Positions 8,890-17,066 of a stretch of 64,000 nt of DNA are shown here, in pieces. Each line of letters begins with the position of its first letter. Positions within the stretch are counted from its first letter, which is position 1. Origin of the DNA: Chloroflexota bacterium (GTDB taxonomy: Bacteria > Chloroflexota > Anaerolineae > Anaerolineales > Villigracilaceae). The notes below the pieces were generated by a model. The model saw only the letters and a program-made list of their open reading frames with translations. It was not told the DNA's origin and did no database searches. The position numbers and the translations under genes were made by a program. The DNA lies in contig JAIOAQ010000012.1 of NCBI GenBank assembly GCA_019873735.1, positions 1 through 64,000 of the forward strand. Direction: 5' to 3'.

Positions 8890-9676
8890 GTTCGCCCCCC
8901 TCGCAGCAGGTATCGGTGATGATTTGACCATCCGGCAGGGTCATGTGTCCGCCGTAGGCCCGCACCAGCACTTCCGGGCGGAGCACCTGTTCGGGGACAC
9001 CGAAAGCCACCAGCCGCCGGTTGAGGAGCAGGAGGCGGTCGAAGTACCGCGCCGCCTGTTCGAGGTCGTGGGTGGCGACCATGACGGTGACGCCCTTGCG
9101 CTGCAACTCGCCAAGCAGGGCCAGCAGTCCCTCCTGAGCGGGCGCGTCCAGGCCGGTCAGCGGTTCGTCCATCAGCATCAGTTCGGCCTCCTGGGCCAGG
9201 GCGCGGGCGATGAACATGCGCTGCTGCTGTCCGCCCGAAAGTTCGCCGATCTGACGTCCGGCCAGGTCGGCAATGCCGACCGTCTCCAGCGCGGCGCGGA
9301 CGAGGTCCCAGTCGCGCTTCTTCGGCCAGCCCAGGAGGCCCAGTTTGGCGATGCGCCCCATCATGACCACGTCGGCCACCGAGACGGGGAAGCGCCAGTC
9401 CACCTGCGAACGCTGGGGGATGTAACCGATGCAAACGTGGCCGCCGGGGCCGGACCCGTAAACGGTCACTTCGCCCTCGCTTGGGCGCAGCACCCCGGCG
9501 ATGACCTTGAAGAGCGTGCTCTTCCCCGCGCCGTTCGGCCCGACGACGGCGACGCGCTCCCCGGCGTGCAGGTGGAAGGAAATGTCCTCCAGCGCGGTGC
9601 GCCCGTCGTAGCGCAGGGAGAGGCGCGCCACGTTGAGGATGGGCTGGTCGGGTTGATGGTGGACGTGAGGGTACAT
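8876..9676 (-). CDS. znuC: Zinc/manganese ABC transporter ATP-binding protein
   Basis: Cytoplasmic ATPase that drives the importer. All ABC motifs are visible in 266 aa: Walker A GPNGAGKSTL (about 47-56), Q-loop YIPQRSQVDW, signature LSGGQQQRMFIARAL (about 145), Walker B LMLMDEPLTGLD, and the H-loop ATHDL. The Q-loop text is typical of the manganese/zinc/iron branch. The N-terminus MYPHVHHQ and C-terminus EGGEHAHA are histidine-rich and may hold metal. The Shine-Dalgarno is weak. The upstream spacer contains GACTTTCGACTTTC-like heptamer repeats. Confidence 0.92.
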   Translation of the reverse strand: MYPHVHHQPDQPILNVARLSLRYDGRTALEDISFHLHAGERVAVVGPNGAGKSTLFKVIAGVLRPSEGEVTVYGSGPGGHVCIGYIPQRSQVDWRFPVSVADVVMMGRIAKLGLLGWPKKRDWDLVRAALETVGIADLAGRQIGELSGGQQQRMFIARALAQEAELMLMDEPLTGLDAPAQEGLLALLGELQRKGVTVMVATHDLEQAARYFDRLLLLNRRLVAFGVPEQVLRPEVLVRAYGGHMTLPDGQIITDTCCEGGEHAHA

Positions 9677-9747
9677 GCGTTGAAAGTCGAAAGTCAGATG
9701 GTCGGAAGTCCGGCAGGATAGGGCGCGGAGGAGGCGCTGGAGGGGAA

Positions 9748-10665
9748 TTATTTGAGCGCCTCGATGATTGCGCTGACATTATATCGCATGTACTTGAGGT
9801 ACGTATCGGCCTCGCCGCCCGGCTCGCCGAGCGAGCCCGAGTACAGGCTGACGACCCGAATCCCCGTATCGCGCGCCACCTGTTCGGCCAGGGCGGGATT
9901 CACGTCCCTGCCGACGAAAATGGCCGGCACACCCTGGGCGCGAATCAGGTCTTCGAGGGCGGCCAGTTCCCGCGCCGAGGGCGAGGCGTTGGTGCTGAAC
10001 GAGCCGACCAGCGCGCCGACCTGCTCGAAGCCGTACTCCTCGGCAAAGTAACCGAAGAGCAGGTGATCGGTGACCAGTTTGCGGCGTTCGGCCGGGACCT
10101 GCGCCACCTGGGCGCGGATCCAGGCGTCCACGTCGCGCAGTTCGGCGATGTAGGCTGCCGCGTTGGCCTGGTACTCGGCTGCGTGGGCCGGATCGGCCTG
10201 CGAGAGCGCGGCGGCGATGTTTTCCGTCCAGACGATGACGTTGTTCGGGTCGGTCCAGGTGTGTGGGTCGCCGCCTGCGTGGTCATGCTCTTCCCCTTCC
10301 CCCTCGCCTTCGAACGCGAGCGGCTCGATCCCCTCCGAGGCGTGGACGATGAGGCCGGCCGCGTTGGCCTCCAGGGCCGGCTCCAGGGCTTCTTCCAGGC
10401 CGAGGCCGTTGAGGACGATCACCTCCGCCTCGCTGACGGCGGCCATGTCCTGCGGGCGCGGCTCGAAGGTGTGCGGGTCGGCGCCGGGCGGGAAGAGAAC
10501 GGTCAACTCGATCCGGTCGCCGCCCACCTGGGCTACCACGTCGCCGACGATGGTGGTGGAGGCAACTACCTTGAGGCGGTCTCCGCCGCCGGTCGGCGCA
10601 CCGCCGCAGGCCGAAAGCAGCAGGACGATTATCGTCAGCAGGGAAGGAAAAGCGGCTCTTCTCAT
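9748..10665 (-). CDS. znuA: Zinc/manganese ABC transporter substrate-binding lipoprotein
   Basis: Extracytoplasmic metal-binding protein of the importer, about 305 aa. A signal peptide ends in the lipobox LLSAC (Cys around 21). The cluster A-I fold is recognisable from GADPHTFEPRPQDM, a short acidic/His loop EGEGEEHDHAGGDPHTWTDP, and TDHLLFGYFAEEYG, giving the usual His metal ligands. The modest His loop fits ZnuA or a mixed Zn/Mn protein. The ATG at MRRAAFPSLL is chosen over an upstream ATG because GAAGGTG lies 6 bases before it and the signal peptide begins there. An inverted repeat TTCTTTTTCATTAAGAA 25 bp upstream could be a weak regulator site. Confidence 0.92.
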   Translation of the reverse strand: MRRAAFPSLLTIIVLLLSACGGAPTGGGDRLKVVASTTIVGDVVAQVGGDRIELTVLFPPGADPHTFEPRPQDMAAVSEAEVIVLNGLGLEEALEPALEANAAGLIVHASEGIEPLAFEGEGEGEEHDHAGGDPHTWTDPNNVIVWTENIAAALSQADPAHAAEYQANAAAYIAELRDVDAWIRAQVAQVPAERRKLVTDHLLFGYFAEEYGFEQVGALVGSFSTNASPSARELAALEDLIRAQGVPAIFVGRDVNPALAEQVARDTGIRVVSLYSGSLGEPGGEADTYLKYMRYNVSAIIEALK

Positions 10666-10746
10666 GATTTCACCTTCGTGAAATTGATATTCTTTTTCAT
10701 TAAGAACGAGCATTTTTTATCGGGCTCCCCCTGGCCCCGATTTTGC

Positions 10747-10944
10747 TTAGCCAAAGCGAGGAAACCTGGTATGGAAGAATACCGAGCCAAGAATCAGGAG
10801 AAAAATCACCCCTGCCGTCAGCAGCAGAAACGGACGGATGCGCGGCACAGGTTTGCCCTTTTTCTCGGCTTCCTTGCGCTGCTGGCTATCGAGCGCAAGC
10901 CCGGCAGCCGCAGCAGTGGGGATGGCGGCGCAAAACATACACAT
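10747..10944 (-). CDS. Small CxxC membrane protein in the zinc operon
   Basis: A 65-aa protein beginning MCMFCAAIPTAAAAGLALDS, then a charged stretch (QQRKEAEKKGKPVPR), then one strong transmembrane helix (about residues 38-58) and a short basic tail. GGAGG sits 5 bases before the ATG, and it fits the gap between the zur-like gene and znuA on the same strand, so I treat it as real. The N-terminal C-x-x-C could coordinate metal or be redox-active. The function is unknown; the operon position suggests a small accessory factor for metal uptake. Confidence 0.7.
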   Translation of the reverse strand: MCMFCAAIPTAAAAGLALDSQQRKEAEKKGKPVPRIRPFLLLTAGVIFLLILGSVFFHTRFPRFG

Positions 10945-10980
10945 CAGGACCTCCGTAAGCAGCAGGTAAAAACCTGTCCT

Positions 10981-11403
10981 TTACTTCGTTTGGCACTCCC
11001 GGCACAAACCGTAGAGTTGCAGCCAGTGCGATTTGATCGCAAAGCCGGTCTGCTCGCCAACGCGGGAAAACAGGGCCTCCAGGTCATCGCCATCGAAGAG
11101 GACGGCGCGTCCGCAGCGCTCGCACAGCAGCAGGTGCTGGTGACCGATGCCGGCCTTGAGAAAGGCCTGACAGTCGCGGCTCTGGTGGACGCGCTGGATC
11201 AGGCCGAGTTGCTCCAGTTTTTCGAGCGTGCGATAGACCGTCACCAGGCCGAGGCGCGGGTCGCGCTGACGGGCGGCGTCGAAGACCTCGACCGGGGTCA
11301 GCGCCCGGTCGCTGGATTCCATCACCTCAACCACGGCGCGCCGCGCCCCGGTCAATCGGCAGCCGGTAGATTGGAGTTGGGCAAGCCAGGACTCTGTGTT
11401 CAC
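10981..11403 (-). CDS. zur: Zur/Fur-family transcriptional repressor
   Basis: A complete Fur-family regulator of about 140 aa: winged helix (about 1-85, with RLTGARRAVVEVMESSDRAL and LGLVTVYRTLEKLEQLGLI), then a dimerisation domain with H-Q-H and two CxxC pairs (CERCG and CRECQ) for structural zinc. The GTG start (VNTESWL) is preferred: the earlier ATG lies inside the operator, and aligned Fur proteins begin here. A near-perfect Zur/Fur box lies 13 bp upstream. As the first gene of the metal importer operon it probably represses that operon and itself when zinc (or another divalent metal) is plentiful. Confidence 0.85.
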   Translation of the reverse strand: MNTESWLAQLQSTGCRLTGARRAVVEVMESSDRALTPVEVFDAARQRDPRLGLVTVYRTLEKLEQLGLIQRVHQSRDCQAFLKAGIGHQHLLLCERCGRAVLFDGDDLEALFSRVGEQTGFAIKSHWLQLYGLCRECQTK

Positions 11404-11415
11404 GGGAAAGCCTTT

Positions 11416-11434
11416 ATTGAAAATGATTTTCAAT
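11416..11434. promoter_or_regulatory. Fur/Zur box
   Basis: ATTGAAAATGATTTTCAAT is a 9-1-9 inverted repeat, perfect on both sides of the central base. It matches the TGAAAATGATTTTCA type of box known for Zur and Fur in several phyla. It lies immediately before the zur-like gene, so repression of the whole zur-znuACB operon is the simple reading. Confidence 0.85.
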
Positions 11435-11467
11435 TACAGGCGGCTTGGTCGATTTGTCAATGAGGAA

Positions 11468-12838
11468 TCAGGTTGCTTGAGATCGTTTTACATCGCTAAT
11501 GGCTTTTTGGACATTCACAAAGGGCAAAATGATCAGTCCCATGACGAAGAAAAAGATCAGAGATAGAATGGCCGGCCGCAGACTGCCAAAGGCCTGATTC
11601 ATCAACCCAAACAGAAACGGCCCAACCCAGGAGGTGCCGCGCTCGCTGACTTCATAGAAGGAATAATATTCGGCTTCTTTGCCTTCTGGAATCATCTGTG
11701 CAAACAGACTACGGCTAATGGCTTGCGAGCCCCCCATGACAAGCGCAATAAAGAAACCCAGGATGAAAAATTCGATTACGCGAGTCTCGCCTTTCATGCC
11801 GCCGTAGGCATAAATGGTCACGCCGGCCCAGATGAAGAGACTGATGATAATAGCGCGCTTCGCACCTACCCAGCCGGCCAGTTTACCCCAGAAGAGGGCT
11901 CCAAAGAAGGCTACAAATTGAATCATTAAGATGACAATGGTCAGGGTAGACTGGTCGAGTTCCAGCCCCCCCTGAATCAGCGGCGCGGCTGCAAAGGTCG
12001 CCGAGACGGCAATGACGGTTTGAATGCCATCATTGTATAGAAAATAAGCAAGCAAGAATTTCAAGGTTTCAGGGAAATTCTTGATATCTTTCAGGGTATG
12101 TTTTAACTGTTTAAAGCCTACGCTCATGTAGGTCTCGTTTGCAGGCAATTTCCGGGCGGCATGCCGTGGCCGTAAACGCGCCCAGGTGATAAACGAAAAA
12201 CCAAGCCACCACAGGCCGGCTGAAGCCAGGTTGATGCGGATGGCCAGGCCGGTTGGGACGCCTAGTTTCTCCCGCAGCATGTAAAAGGCCAGATTAAGCA
12301 CCAGCAGGAGACCGCCGCCCAGGTACCCCATTGCCCAGCCGTAAGAGGAGACGCGGTCGCGCTGATCTTCGCTGGCGATGTCGGGCAGGTAGGAGTTGTA
12401 GAAGACCATGGCGGCTCCGAAAGCCAGGTTGGCAATGATATACAGTATGCCGCCCAGCCACCATAAGTTGCCGGTGACGAGAAAGAGCAGAATGGTTGCA
12501 ACGGCTCCAATCGTGGCAAACAACTGCATCATCTGTTTGCGTAAATGAGAGTAATCTGCAATTGCGCCAAGGATGGGCAGGAAAAGCACCTGCATGCCTA
12601 CTGAGAAGGAAATACAGTAAGGCAGAAAGGAATCGGGGGCAACCGGAATACCTAAAAAGGGGATGGTGGGGGTACCGGCGGCCTGTGCTGCCTCGCGTGC
12701 CAGACTGGCAACGTAAGGTCCCAGGAAAACCGTTCCAACCGTCGTGCTGAAGGCCGAGTTGGCCCAATCGTACATTGCCCAGCCACGAATTTCGCGCTTG
12801 TCGTTGATGGCAGGTGCCTGACTGATCGCTTTGCTCAT
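11468..12838 (-). CDS. UMF1/Atg22-type major facilitator transporter
   Basis: Membrane transporter of about 456 aa with 11-12 hydrophobic helices. The N-terminal block REIRGWAMYDWANSAFSTTV is the signature of the UMF1 (Atg22-like) family, whose bacterial substrates are mostly unknown; eukaryotic relatives export amino acids from the vacuole. Further family blocks are YNSYLPDI and SRSLFAQMIPEGKEAEYYSFYEVSERG in the second half. The ATG at MSKAISQAP is chosen because AGGAGG stands 4 bases upstream. It is transcribed alone; no neighbour suggests a substrate. Confidence 0.88.
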   Translation of the reverse strand: MSKAISQAPAINDKREIRGWAMYDWANSAFSTTVGTVFLGPYVASLAREAAQAAGTPTIPFLGIPVAPDSFLPYCISFSVGMQVLFLPILGAIADYSHLRKQMMQLFATIGAVATILLFLVTGNLWWLGGILYIIANLAFGAAMVFYNSYLPDIASEDQRDRVSSYGWAMGYLGGGLLLVLNLAFYMLREKLGVPTGLAIRINLASAGLWWLGFSFITWARLRPRHAARKLPANETYMSVGFKQLKHTLKDIKNFPETLKFLLAYFLYNDGIQTVIAVSATFAAAPLIQGGLELDQSTLTIVILMIQFVAFFGALFWGKLAGWVGAKRAIIISLFIWAGVTIYAYGGMKGETRVIEFFILGFFIALVMGGSQAISRSLFAQMIPEGKEAEYYSFYEVSERGTSWVGPFLFGLMNQAFGSLRPAILSLIFFFVMGLIILPFVNVQKAISDVKRSQAT

Positions 12839-13070
12839 TCTGCCTCCTGTGTAACAGCAAAATTTTCTTGCACCTGGTTGATAACTTATGAAACCCCGTA
12901 TCAAGCCGGGCGTTTTGGTAGAGATTTGTCTCTGCCACGCTGAATTATACACGTTTTGGGTATCTCCCTATTGGTAACCAGCCTACCCGCTTTTGCTCTC
13001 AGTCTCTTATCTCTCTCAAGGTGTCTGTTCAGGCGAGACTATGAATTTCACCAAAGCCCTCCGGATGGTT

Positions 13071-13076
13071 TAAAAT
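13071..13076 (+). promoter_or_regulatory. Leaderless-type -10 element before the first M1 lipoprotein
   Basis: TAAAAT ends exactly 6 bp before the ATG at 13083, placing the expected transcription start at or next to the start codon. No Shine-Dalgarno is visible. The same spacing recurs at 16339-16344 and 24584-24589. Confidence 0.5.
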
Positions 13077-13082
13077 ACCCGC

Positions 13083-14573
13083 ATGCAGAAATTTATTTCT
13101 CTTTTCCTGTCCCTCTTTCTGCTGACGGCTTGCGTTTCCACCCAAAGGTCTGACGAAGCGACGATAGCCGCGCCTACTTCAAAGCCATTCCATCGGCCCA
13201 GTGAAACACCCGCGCCCACAATGACGCCTGTTGAGACGCCCTTGCCGCCCATCCCGGAACGCCCGCAATACACATTCTTTGTTACCTTAGATTATGCCGC
13301 CAAAAGCGTGAGTGTCTCGCAGACGGTTATCTATCCGAATGACACCGGCGAGACGCTTGAAAGCCTGGTGCTGGCGGTTGTCCCCAACATGTGGCCGAAT
13401 TGTTTTCACCTGACATCCTTGAGCATCGACAACGTCTCCACGGCGGACTATACCCTTTCTGGTCAGCGCCTGGAAGTATATCTCCCCTCCCCGCTACTGC
13501 CCCAAGAGGTTGTTGCCCTTTCTATAGACTACACTCTGTCTTTGCCCTTTGCAGCCCAGGCCGATCCCAGCCAGGAACGGCCGCGTATTTTCGGCTACAC
13601 CGAACGGCAGGTCAACCTGACCAACTGGTACCCTTTTATTGTCCCCTATCTTGCCGGACAGGGCTGGATATTGCACGACCCCTGGTATTACGGGGAACAC
13701 CTGGTCTATGAAGCCGCTGATTATACGGTTAACTTCAGGACGTTGAATCTGACAGAAGGTCTTGTGGTGGCCAGCAGCGGGTGGCTTGAAACAGATGGGG
13801 AGTGGAAGCGGTATACGCTGTCTGCAGGCCGCGCTTTTGTCTTTTCTGTCAGCCCGCAATTCGAAGTGGATTCTATGCAGGTAGATAATGTCGTCCTTTA
13901 CAGTTATTACTTTCCGGTCATGCAGGCACATCGCAAAGGCGGACAGGATGTGCTTATGGTCACCGCTCAGGCACTTGAACTTTTTAGTCGGCGTTTTGGC
14001 CCTTACCCGCATCGCACGTTGAGCGCGGTGATGGGCGACTTCAACGATGGCATGGAATATTCAGCCTTCTTTTTTATGCCGCGCGATTTCTACAATTCCA
14101 GCGCAGATACACCTCAAAACTATCTGACCTTTGTTGCTGCACATGAGACTGCCCATCAATGGTGGTTTGAAGCGGTTGCCAGCGATCAGGCGCTTGAACC
14201 CTGGCTGGACGAGTCGCTGTGTAATTACAGCGAGCGCCTGTACTACGAGACCTATTATCCCGACCTGGTAGCCTGGTGGTGGCCATATCGCATGTACTAC
14301 TATGATGCCCGCGCAAAAATAGACATTCCCGTGTACGAAGGAGGCGGTTTTCAACCGTACACAAACGCCACCTACTTCCGCGGCGCGCACTTTCTTGAAG
14401 ATTTGCGTACCCGCATTGGGGATGACGCCTTTTTTGCTTTTCTAAAGGATTACCGGCTGCAGTATGAAGGCCGCATTGCTACCTCGGCCGATTTTTTCAC
14501 CGTCTTACGTCAACACACGGATGCGGATTTTTCAGATCTGCTGCAGACGTATTTCAAGAATCCTGACCGATGA
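13083..14573 (+). CDS. M1-like zinc metallopeptidase lipoprotein (copy 1)
   Basis: A 496-aa secreted lipoprotein: the signal peptide MQKFISLFLSLFLLTAC gives a lipobox with Cys17, then a Ser/Thr/Pro linker to about residue 60, an N-terminal beta domain (about 60-240), and a gluzincin catalytic domain. His354-Glu355-x2-His358 (HETAH followed by QWW) and Glu377 in LDESLCNYSE form the HExxH-x18-E zinc site of family M1. The family N-terminal substrate GAMEN motif is only loosely recognisable (DGMEYS). It probably trims peptides at the cell surface. The next gene is a paralogue overlapping by 4 bp. Confidence 0.88.
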   Translation: MQKFISLFLSLFLLTACVSTQRSDEATIAAPTSKPFHRPSETPAPTMTPVETPLPPIPERPQYTFFVTLDYAAKSVSVSQTVIYPNDTGETLESLVLAVVPNMWPNCFHLTSLSIDNVSTADYTLSGQRLEVYLPSPLLPQEVVALSIDYTLSLPFAAQADPSQERPRIFGYTERQVNLTNWYPFIVPYLAGQGWILHDPWYYGEHLVYEAADYTVNFRTLNLTEGLVVASSGWLETDGEWKRYTLSAGRAFVFSVSPQFEVDSMQVDNVVLYSYYFPVMQAHRKGGQDVLMVTAQALELFSRRFGPYPHRTLSAVMGDFNDGMEYSAFFFMPRDFYNSSADTPQNYLTFVAAHETAHQWWFEAVASDQALEPWLDESLCNYSERLYYETYYPDLVAWWWPYRMYYYDARAKIDIPVYEGGGFQPYTNATYFRGAHFLEDLRTRIGDDAFFAFLKDYRLQYEGRIATSADFFTVLRQHTDADFSDLLQTYFKNPDR

Positions 14574-16090
14574 AACCGATCATTGGTTGTGTATTGCTCT
14601 TGACCTTGCTCCTGACGGCTTGCCTTCCTACCACGCCTGTGACGGTTCCTTTGCCTACCCCCTGGTTGGTCACCCCAAACCCGAATGCGACTCTCACCCC
14701 GACGCCTTTCCGGCCGGCGCCGGCGGCCACACCCACCCTGTTGACTTTACCGCCTGCTCCCGCGCCGACCCTGCCTGCGGCAACGCCGGTAAACGTGCCT
14801 CTTTCTCAACCGAGTGGGGTGCGCCCGCACTACACCTTTTATGTTAATCTGGACTATCATACCCATCAGGTAGCCGCCCAGGAGGTGATCCAGTATCCCA
14901 ATCAAACCGGCGTTCCGCTGGAACGGCTGGTCCTATCTGTCCAGCCCAATTTATGGACGGGGTGCTTTACCCTTTCCAGCCTGACGCAAAATGACCGGCC
15001 ATTGACCGCCACGCTGGATGGGCAGCGTATGGATGTGATCCTCCCGACCCCTCTTCAGCCAGGAGAGACCATCACATTGGCGGTGGGATTTCAACTGAAC
15101 CTGCCGCCCAAGAAGTTTGAAGGGACATTTGGCTTTCTGGGGTATCAGGTTAATCTGACAAACTGGTATCCGTTTGTCGTTCCGTATGATCCGGCTCAAG
15201 GCTGGATTTTGCACGACCCCTGGCCGTTTGGCGAGCACCTGGTCTATGACGCGGCCGATTTTGACCTCTATTTGCAACTGGCAGAGGGCAGTGAAGATGT
15301 AATCATAGCGGCCAGCAGCCCAGGCGTGGCCGAAAATGGTTGGACGCATTATCACCTGGAGGGTGCGCGCACGTTTGCGCTTTCGGCCAGTGACCAGTTC
15401 AAAATAGCGGAATCGGCCCTGGGGGCGATCCCGATCCGCTCGTATTATTTTGGCAAACAAGGGGCAGGGGAACGTCTTGCCTCGGCGGCCACCCAAGCGC
15501 TGGCGATTTTCCAGGCGCGCTTTGGTCCATATCCTTATTCCAGCCTGAGCATTGTTGCCACCGAGTCGCCAGATGGACAGGAATTTGATGGGCTGGTTTT
15601 CCTTTCAGAAGAGTTTTATGAGCAGTATCAGGGAGGGATTAAAAATAACCTTGTCAGCATTGGTGTGCATGAAATTGCACATCAGTGGTGGTTTGGGCTG
15701 GTGGGCAACGACCAGGCATTGGAACCCTGGCTGGATGAAGCGCTGGCTACTTACAGTGAACGCGTCTTTTATGAGTACTATGACCTGACAAGTTGGTGGT
15801 GGGGCTTTCGCGTCAATTACTTCAGTCCGGCGGGCTGGGTGGATACGAATGTTTATGATGGCATTGCCTTCCGTCCCTACACCAATGCTGTGTATCTGCG
15901 CGGCGCAAAATTTATGGAGGCTCTCCGTTTGCGCATAGGCGATGAGGCCTTCTTTGCCTTTTTGCAAGACTATGCCGGACGCTATGGGCGGCGTCGTGTG
16001 GCGGCCGCCGATTTCTTTGCCGTCTTGCATGAGCATACCTCTGCAGATGTTTCGGATATTGTCGGCGCCTATTTTAAGCATGCGCCTTAA
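14570..16090 (+). CDS. M1-like zinc metallopeptidase lipoprotein (copy 2)
   Basis: 506 aa, clearly a tandem duplicate of the preceding gene: the same lipobox type (LLLTAC), a long Pro/Thr spacer (about residues 20-80), the same VNLTNWYPFIVPY-like block (here QVNLTNWYPFVVPY) and the same GWILHDPWPFGEHLVYDAAD text. The zinc site is intact: His367-Glu368-x2-His371 and Glu390. The ATG overlaps the previous stop as ATGA, so both are made from one message. Sequence drift outside the core suggests an old duplication, perhaps with different peptide preferences. Confidence 0.88.
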   Translation: MKPIIGCVLLLTLLLTACLPTTPVTVPLPTPWLVTPNPNATLTPTPFRPAPAATPTLLTLPPAPAPTLPAATPVNVPLSQPSGVRPHYTFYVNLDYHTHQVAAQEVIQYPNQTGVPLERLVLSVQPNLWTGCFTLSSLTQNDRPLTATLDGQRMDVILPTPLQPGETITLAVGFQLNLPPKKFEGTFGFLGYQVNLTNWYPFVVPYDPAQGWILHDPWPFGEHLVYDAADFDLYLQLAEGSEDVIIAASSPGVAENGWTHYHLEGARTFALSASDQFKIAESALGAIPIRSYYFGKQGAGERLASAATQALAIFQARFGPYPYSSLSIVATESPDGQEFDGLVFLSEEFYEQYQGGIKNNLVSIGVHEIAHQWWFGLVGNDQALEPWLDEALATYSERVFYEYYDLTSWWWGFRVNYFSPAGWVDTNVYDGIAFRPYTNAVYLRGAKFMEALRLRIGDEAFFAFLQDYAGRYGRRRVAAADFFAVLHEHTSADVSDIVGAYFKHAP

Positions 16091-16091
16091 A

Positions 16092-16205
16092 GGTAACCGC
16101 CTCCCCTCCCGCAGGTCAATTTCCAAACCACAAGATGTCTCTGATTGCTGACATCGGTTACCAGCCCCGTTCTAACCTGCGGGAGGGTTAAGGGTAGGTG
16201 ATTAC
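16092..16205. repeat. Palindromic element, copy A
   Basis: The arms CCCTCCCGCAGGT (16104-16116) and ACCTGCGGGAGGG (16175-16187) are exact reverse complements, flanked by further partly matching ends (GTAACCGCCT ... AGGTGATTAC). The interior (CAAGATGTCTCTGATTGCTG, then CGTTCTAACC) resembles the interior of the copy at 43.7 kb. It begins 2 bp after the stop of the M1 gene and could act as its terminator or as an RNA-stabilising stem. See also 26023-26146 and 43722-43843. Confidence 0.85.
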
Positions 16206-16338
16206 GTTTTTTTTTGCGTATCTCAATGGTTTATCCTGCCTATCCTGTCCATCCTGTTCAAAAGGGCAGTTATCTAAATTCCTTGAATGGGGGCTGGGAT
16301 TTTTGCAGAGAACCATTGCCTGTGGGCAAGTACGGGAG

Positions 16339-16344
16339 TAAGAT
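16339..16344 (+). promoter_or_regulatory. Leaderless-type -10 element before the riboflavin-type reductase
   Basis: TAAGAT lies 6 bp before the ATG, with no Shine-Dalgarno between, so the transcript probably starts at the AUG. Confidence 0.5.
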
Positions 16345-16350
16345 AAAGTC

Positions 16351-17046
16351 ATGCAGCGTCCCTATGTCTTAGTTAATGTTGCCAGCAGTGCAGATGGCAA
16401 AATTGATACCGTTGCCCGCCGCGGTGCAACCCTTTCATCCATGGCCGACAAACGGCGGGTGGATGAATTGCGCGCCGATGTAGATGCCATCCTGGTCGGC
16501 GGGCGGACACTGATAGACGAAGACCCCAAACTGACCGTCCGAGATGAGATGCTCAGGCAAAAGCGCCTGGAGCGCGGCTTGCCTGAGAACCCCATCAAAG
16601 TTGGCGTCGTCAGCCTGGCCGAGTTGTCCCTGGATGGCGATTTCGTCACCGCCGGCCCGGCCGAAAGGTTGATTTTCACCACACGGCGTACCCCGCCGGA
16701 ACAAATCATCCGCCTTGAAAAGGCCGGCGTCCAGGTCTACGTGAGTGGGGAAAACCGCGTCGACTTGCTGGAAGTGCTTTCCACCCTTTATCAAATTGGC
16801 GTGCGCCGGCTGATGGTAGAAGGCGGCGGGACGATTCTGGCCGAATTTTTCCGCCTTGGCGTTGTGGACGAACTTACCATTTACATCGCTCCTAAAATTT
16901 TGGGCGGCGCTACGGCGCCCACCCTGGCTGATGGCCCTGGCTTTGATGAAACAAATGCTCCCCGCTTGCATCTAATCTCTGTGGAGAAGGTAGACCCTGC
17001 AGGCGGGATTCTCCTGCACTACAAAACCGACTCTTCTGTAACTTAG
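16351..17046 (+). CDS. RibD C-terminal-type pyrimidine reductase
   Basis: 231 aa, a stand-alone DHFR-fold reductase related to the C-terminal half of RibD and to archaeal/fungal 2,5-diamino-6-ribosylamino-pyrimidinone 5'-phosphate reductase. Visible blocks are VNVASSADGKIDT at the start, DAILVGGRTLIDEDPKLTVR (about 45-65), and RLMVEGGGTILAEFFRLGVVDELTIYIAPKILGG (split across about residues 152-190), which includes the NADPH-binding glycine motif. It lacks a deaminase domain. GTP cyclohydrolase II follows 20 bp later, which supports a role in riboflavin or a related flavin pathway. No other rib gene is in the window. Confidence 0.85.
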   Translation: MQRPYVLVNVASSADGKIDTVARRGATLSSMADKRRVDELRADVDAILVGGRTLIDEDPKLTVRDEMLRQKRLERGLPENPIKVGVVSLAELSLDGDFVTAGPAERLIFTTRRTPPEQIIRLEKAGVQVYVSGENRVDLLEVLSTLYQIGVRRLMVEGGGTILAEFFRLGVVDELTIYIAPKILGGATAPTLADGPGFDETNAPRLHLISVEKVDPAGGILLHYKTDSSVT

Positions 17047-17066
17047 CCATTTCATAGGAGTAAAAC

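Noticed and set aside
10063-11463. 466-codon plus-strand frame across znuA, the small gene and zur
   Set aside because: It runs antisense through three well-supported genes and has no family-like sequence.
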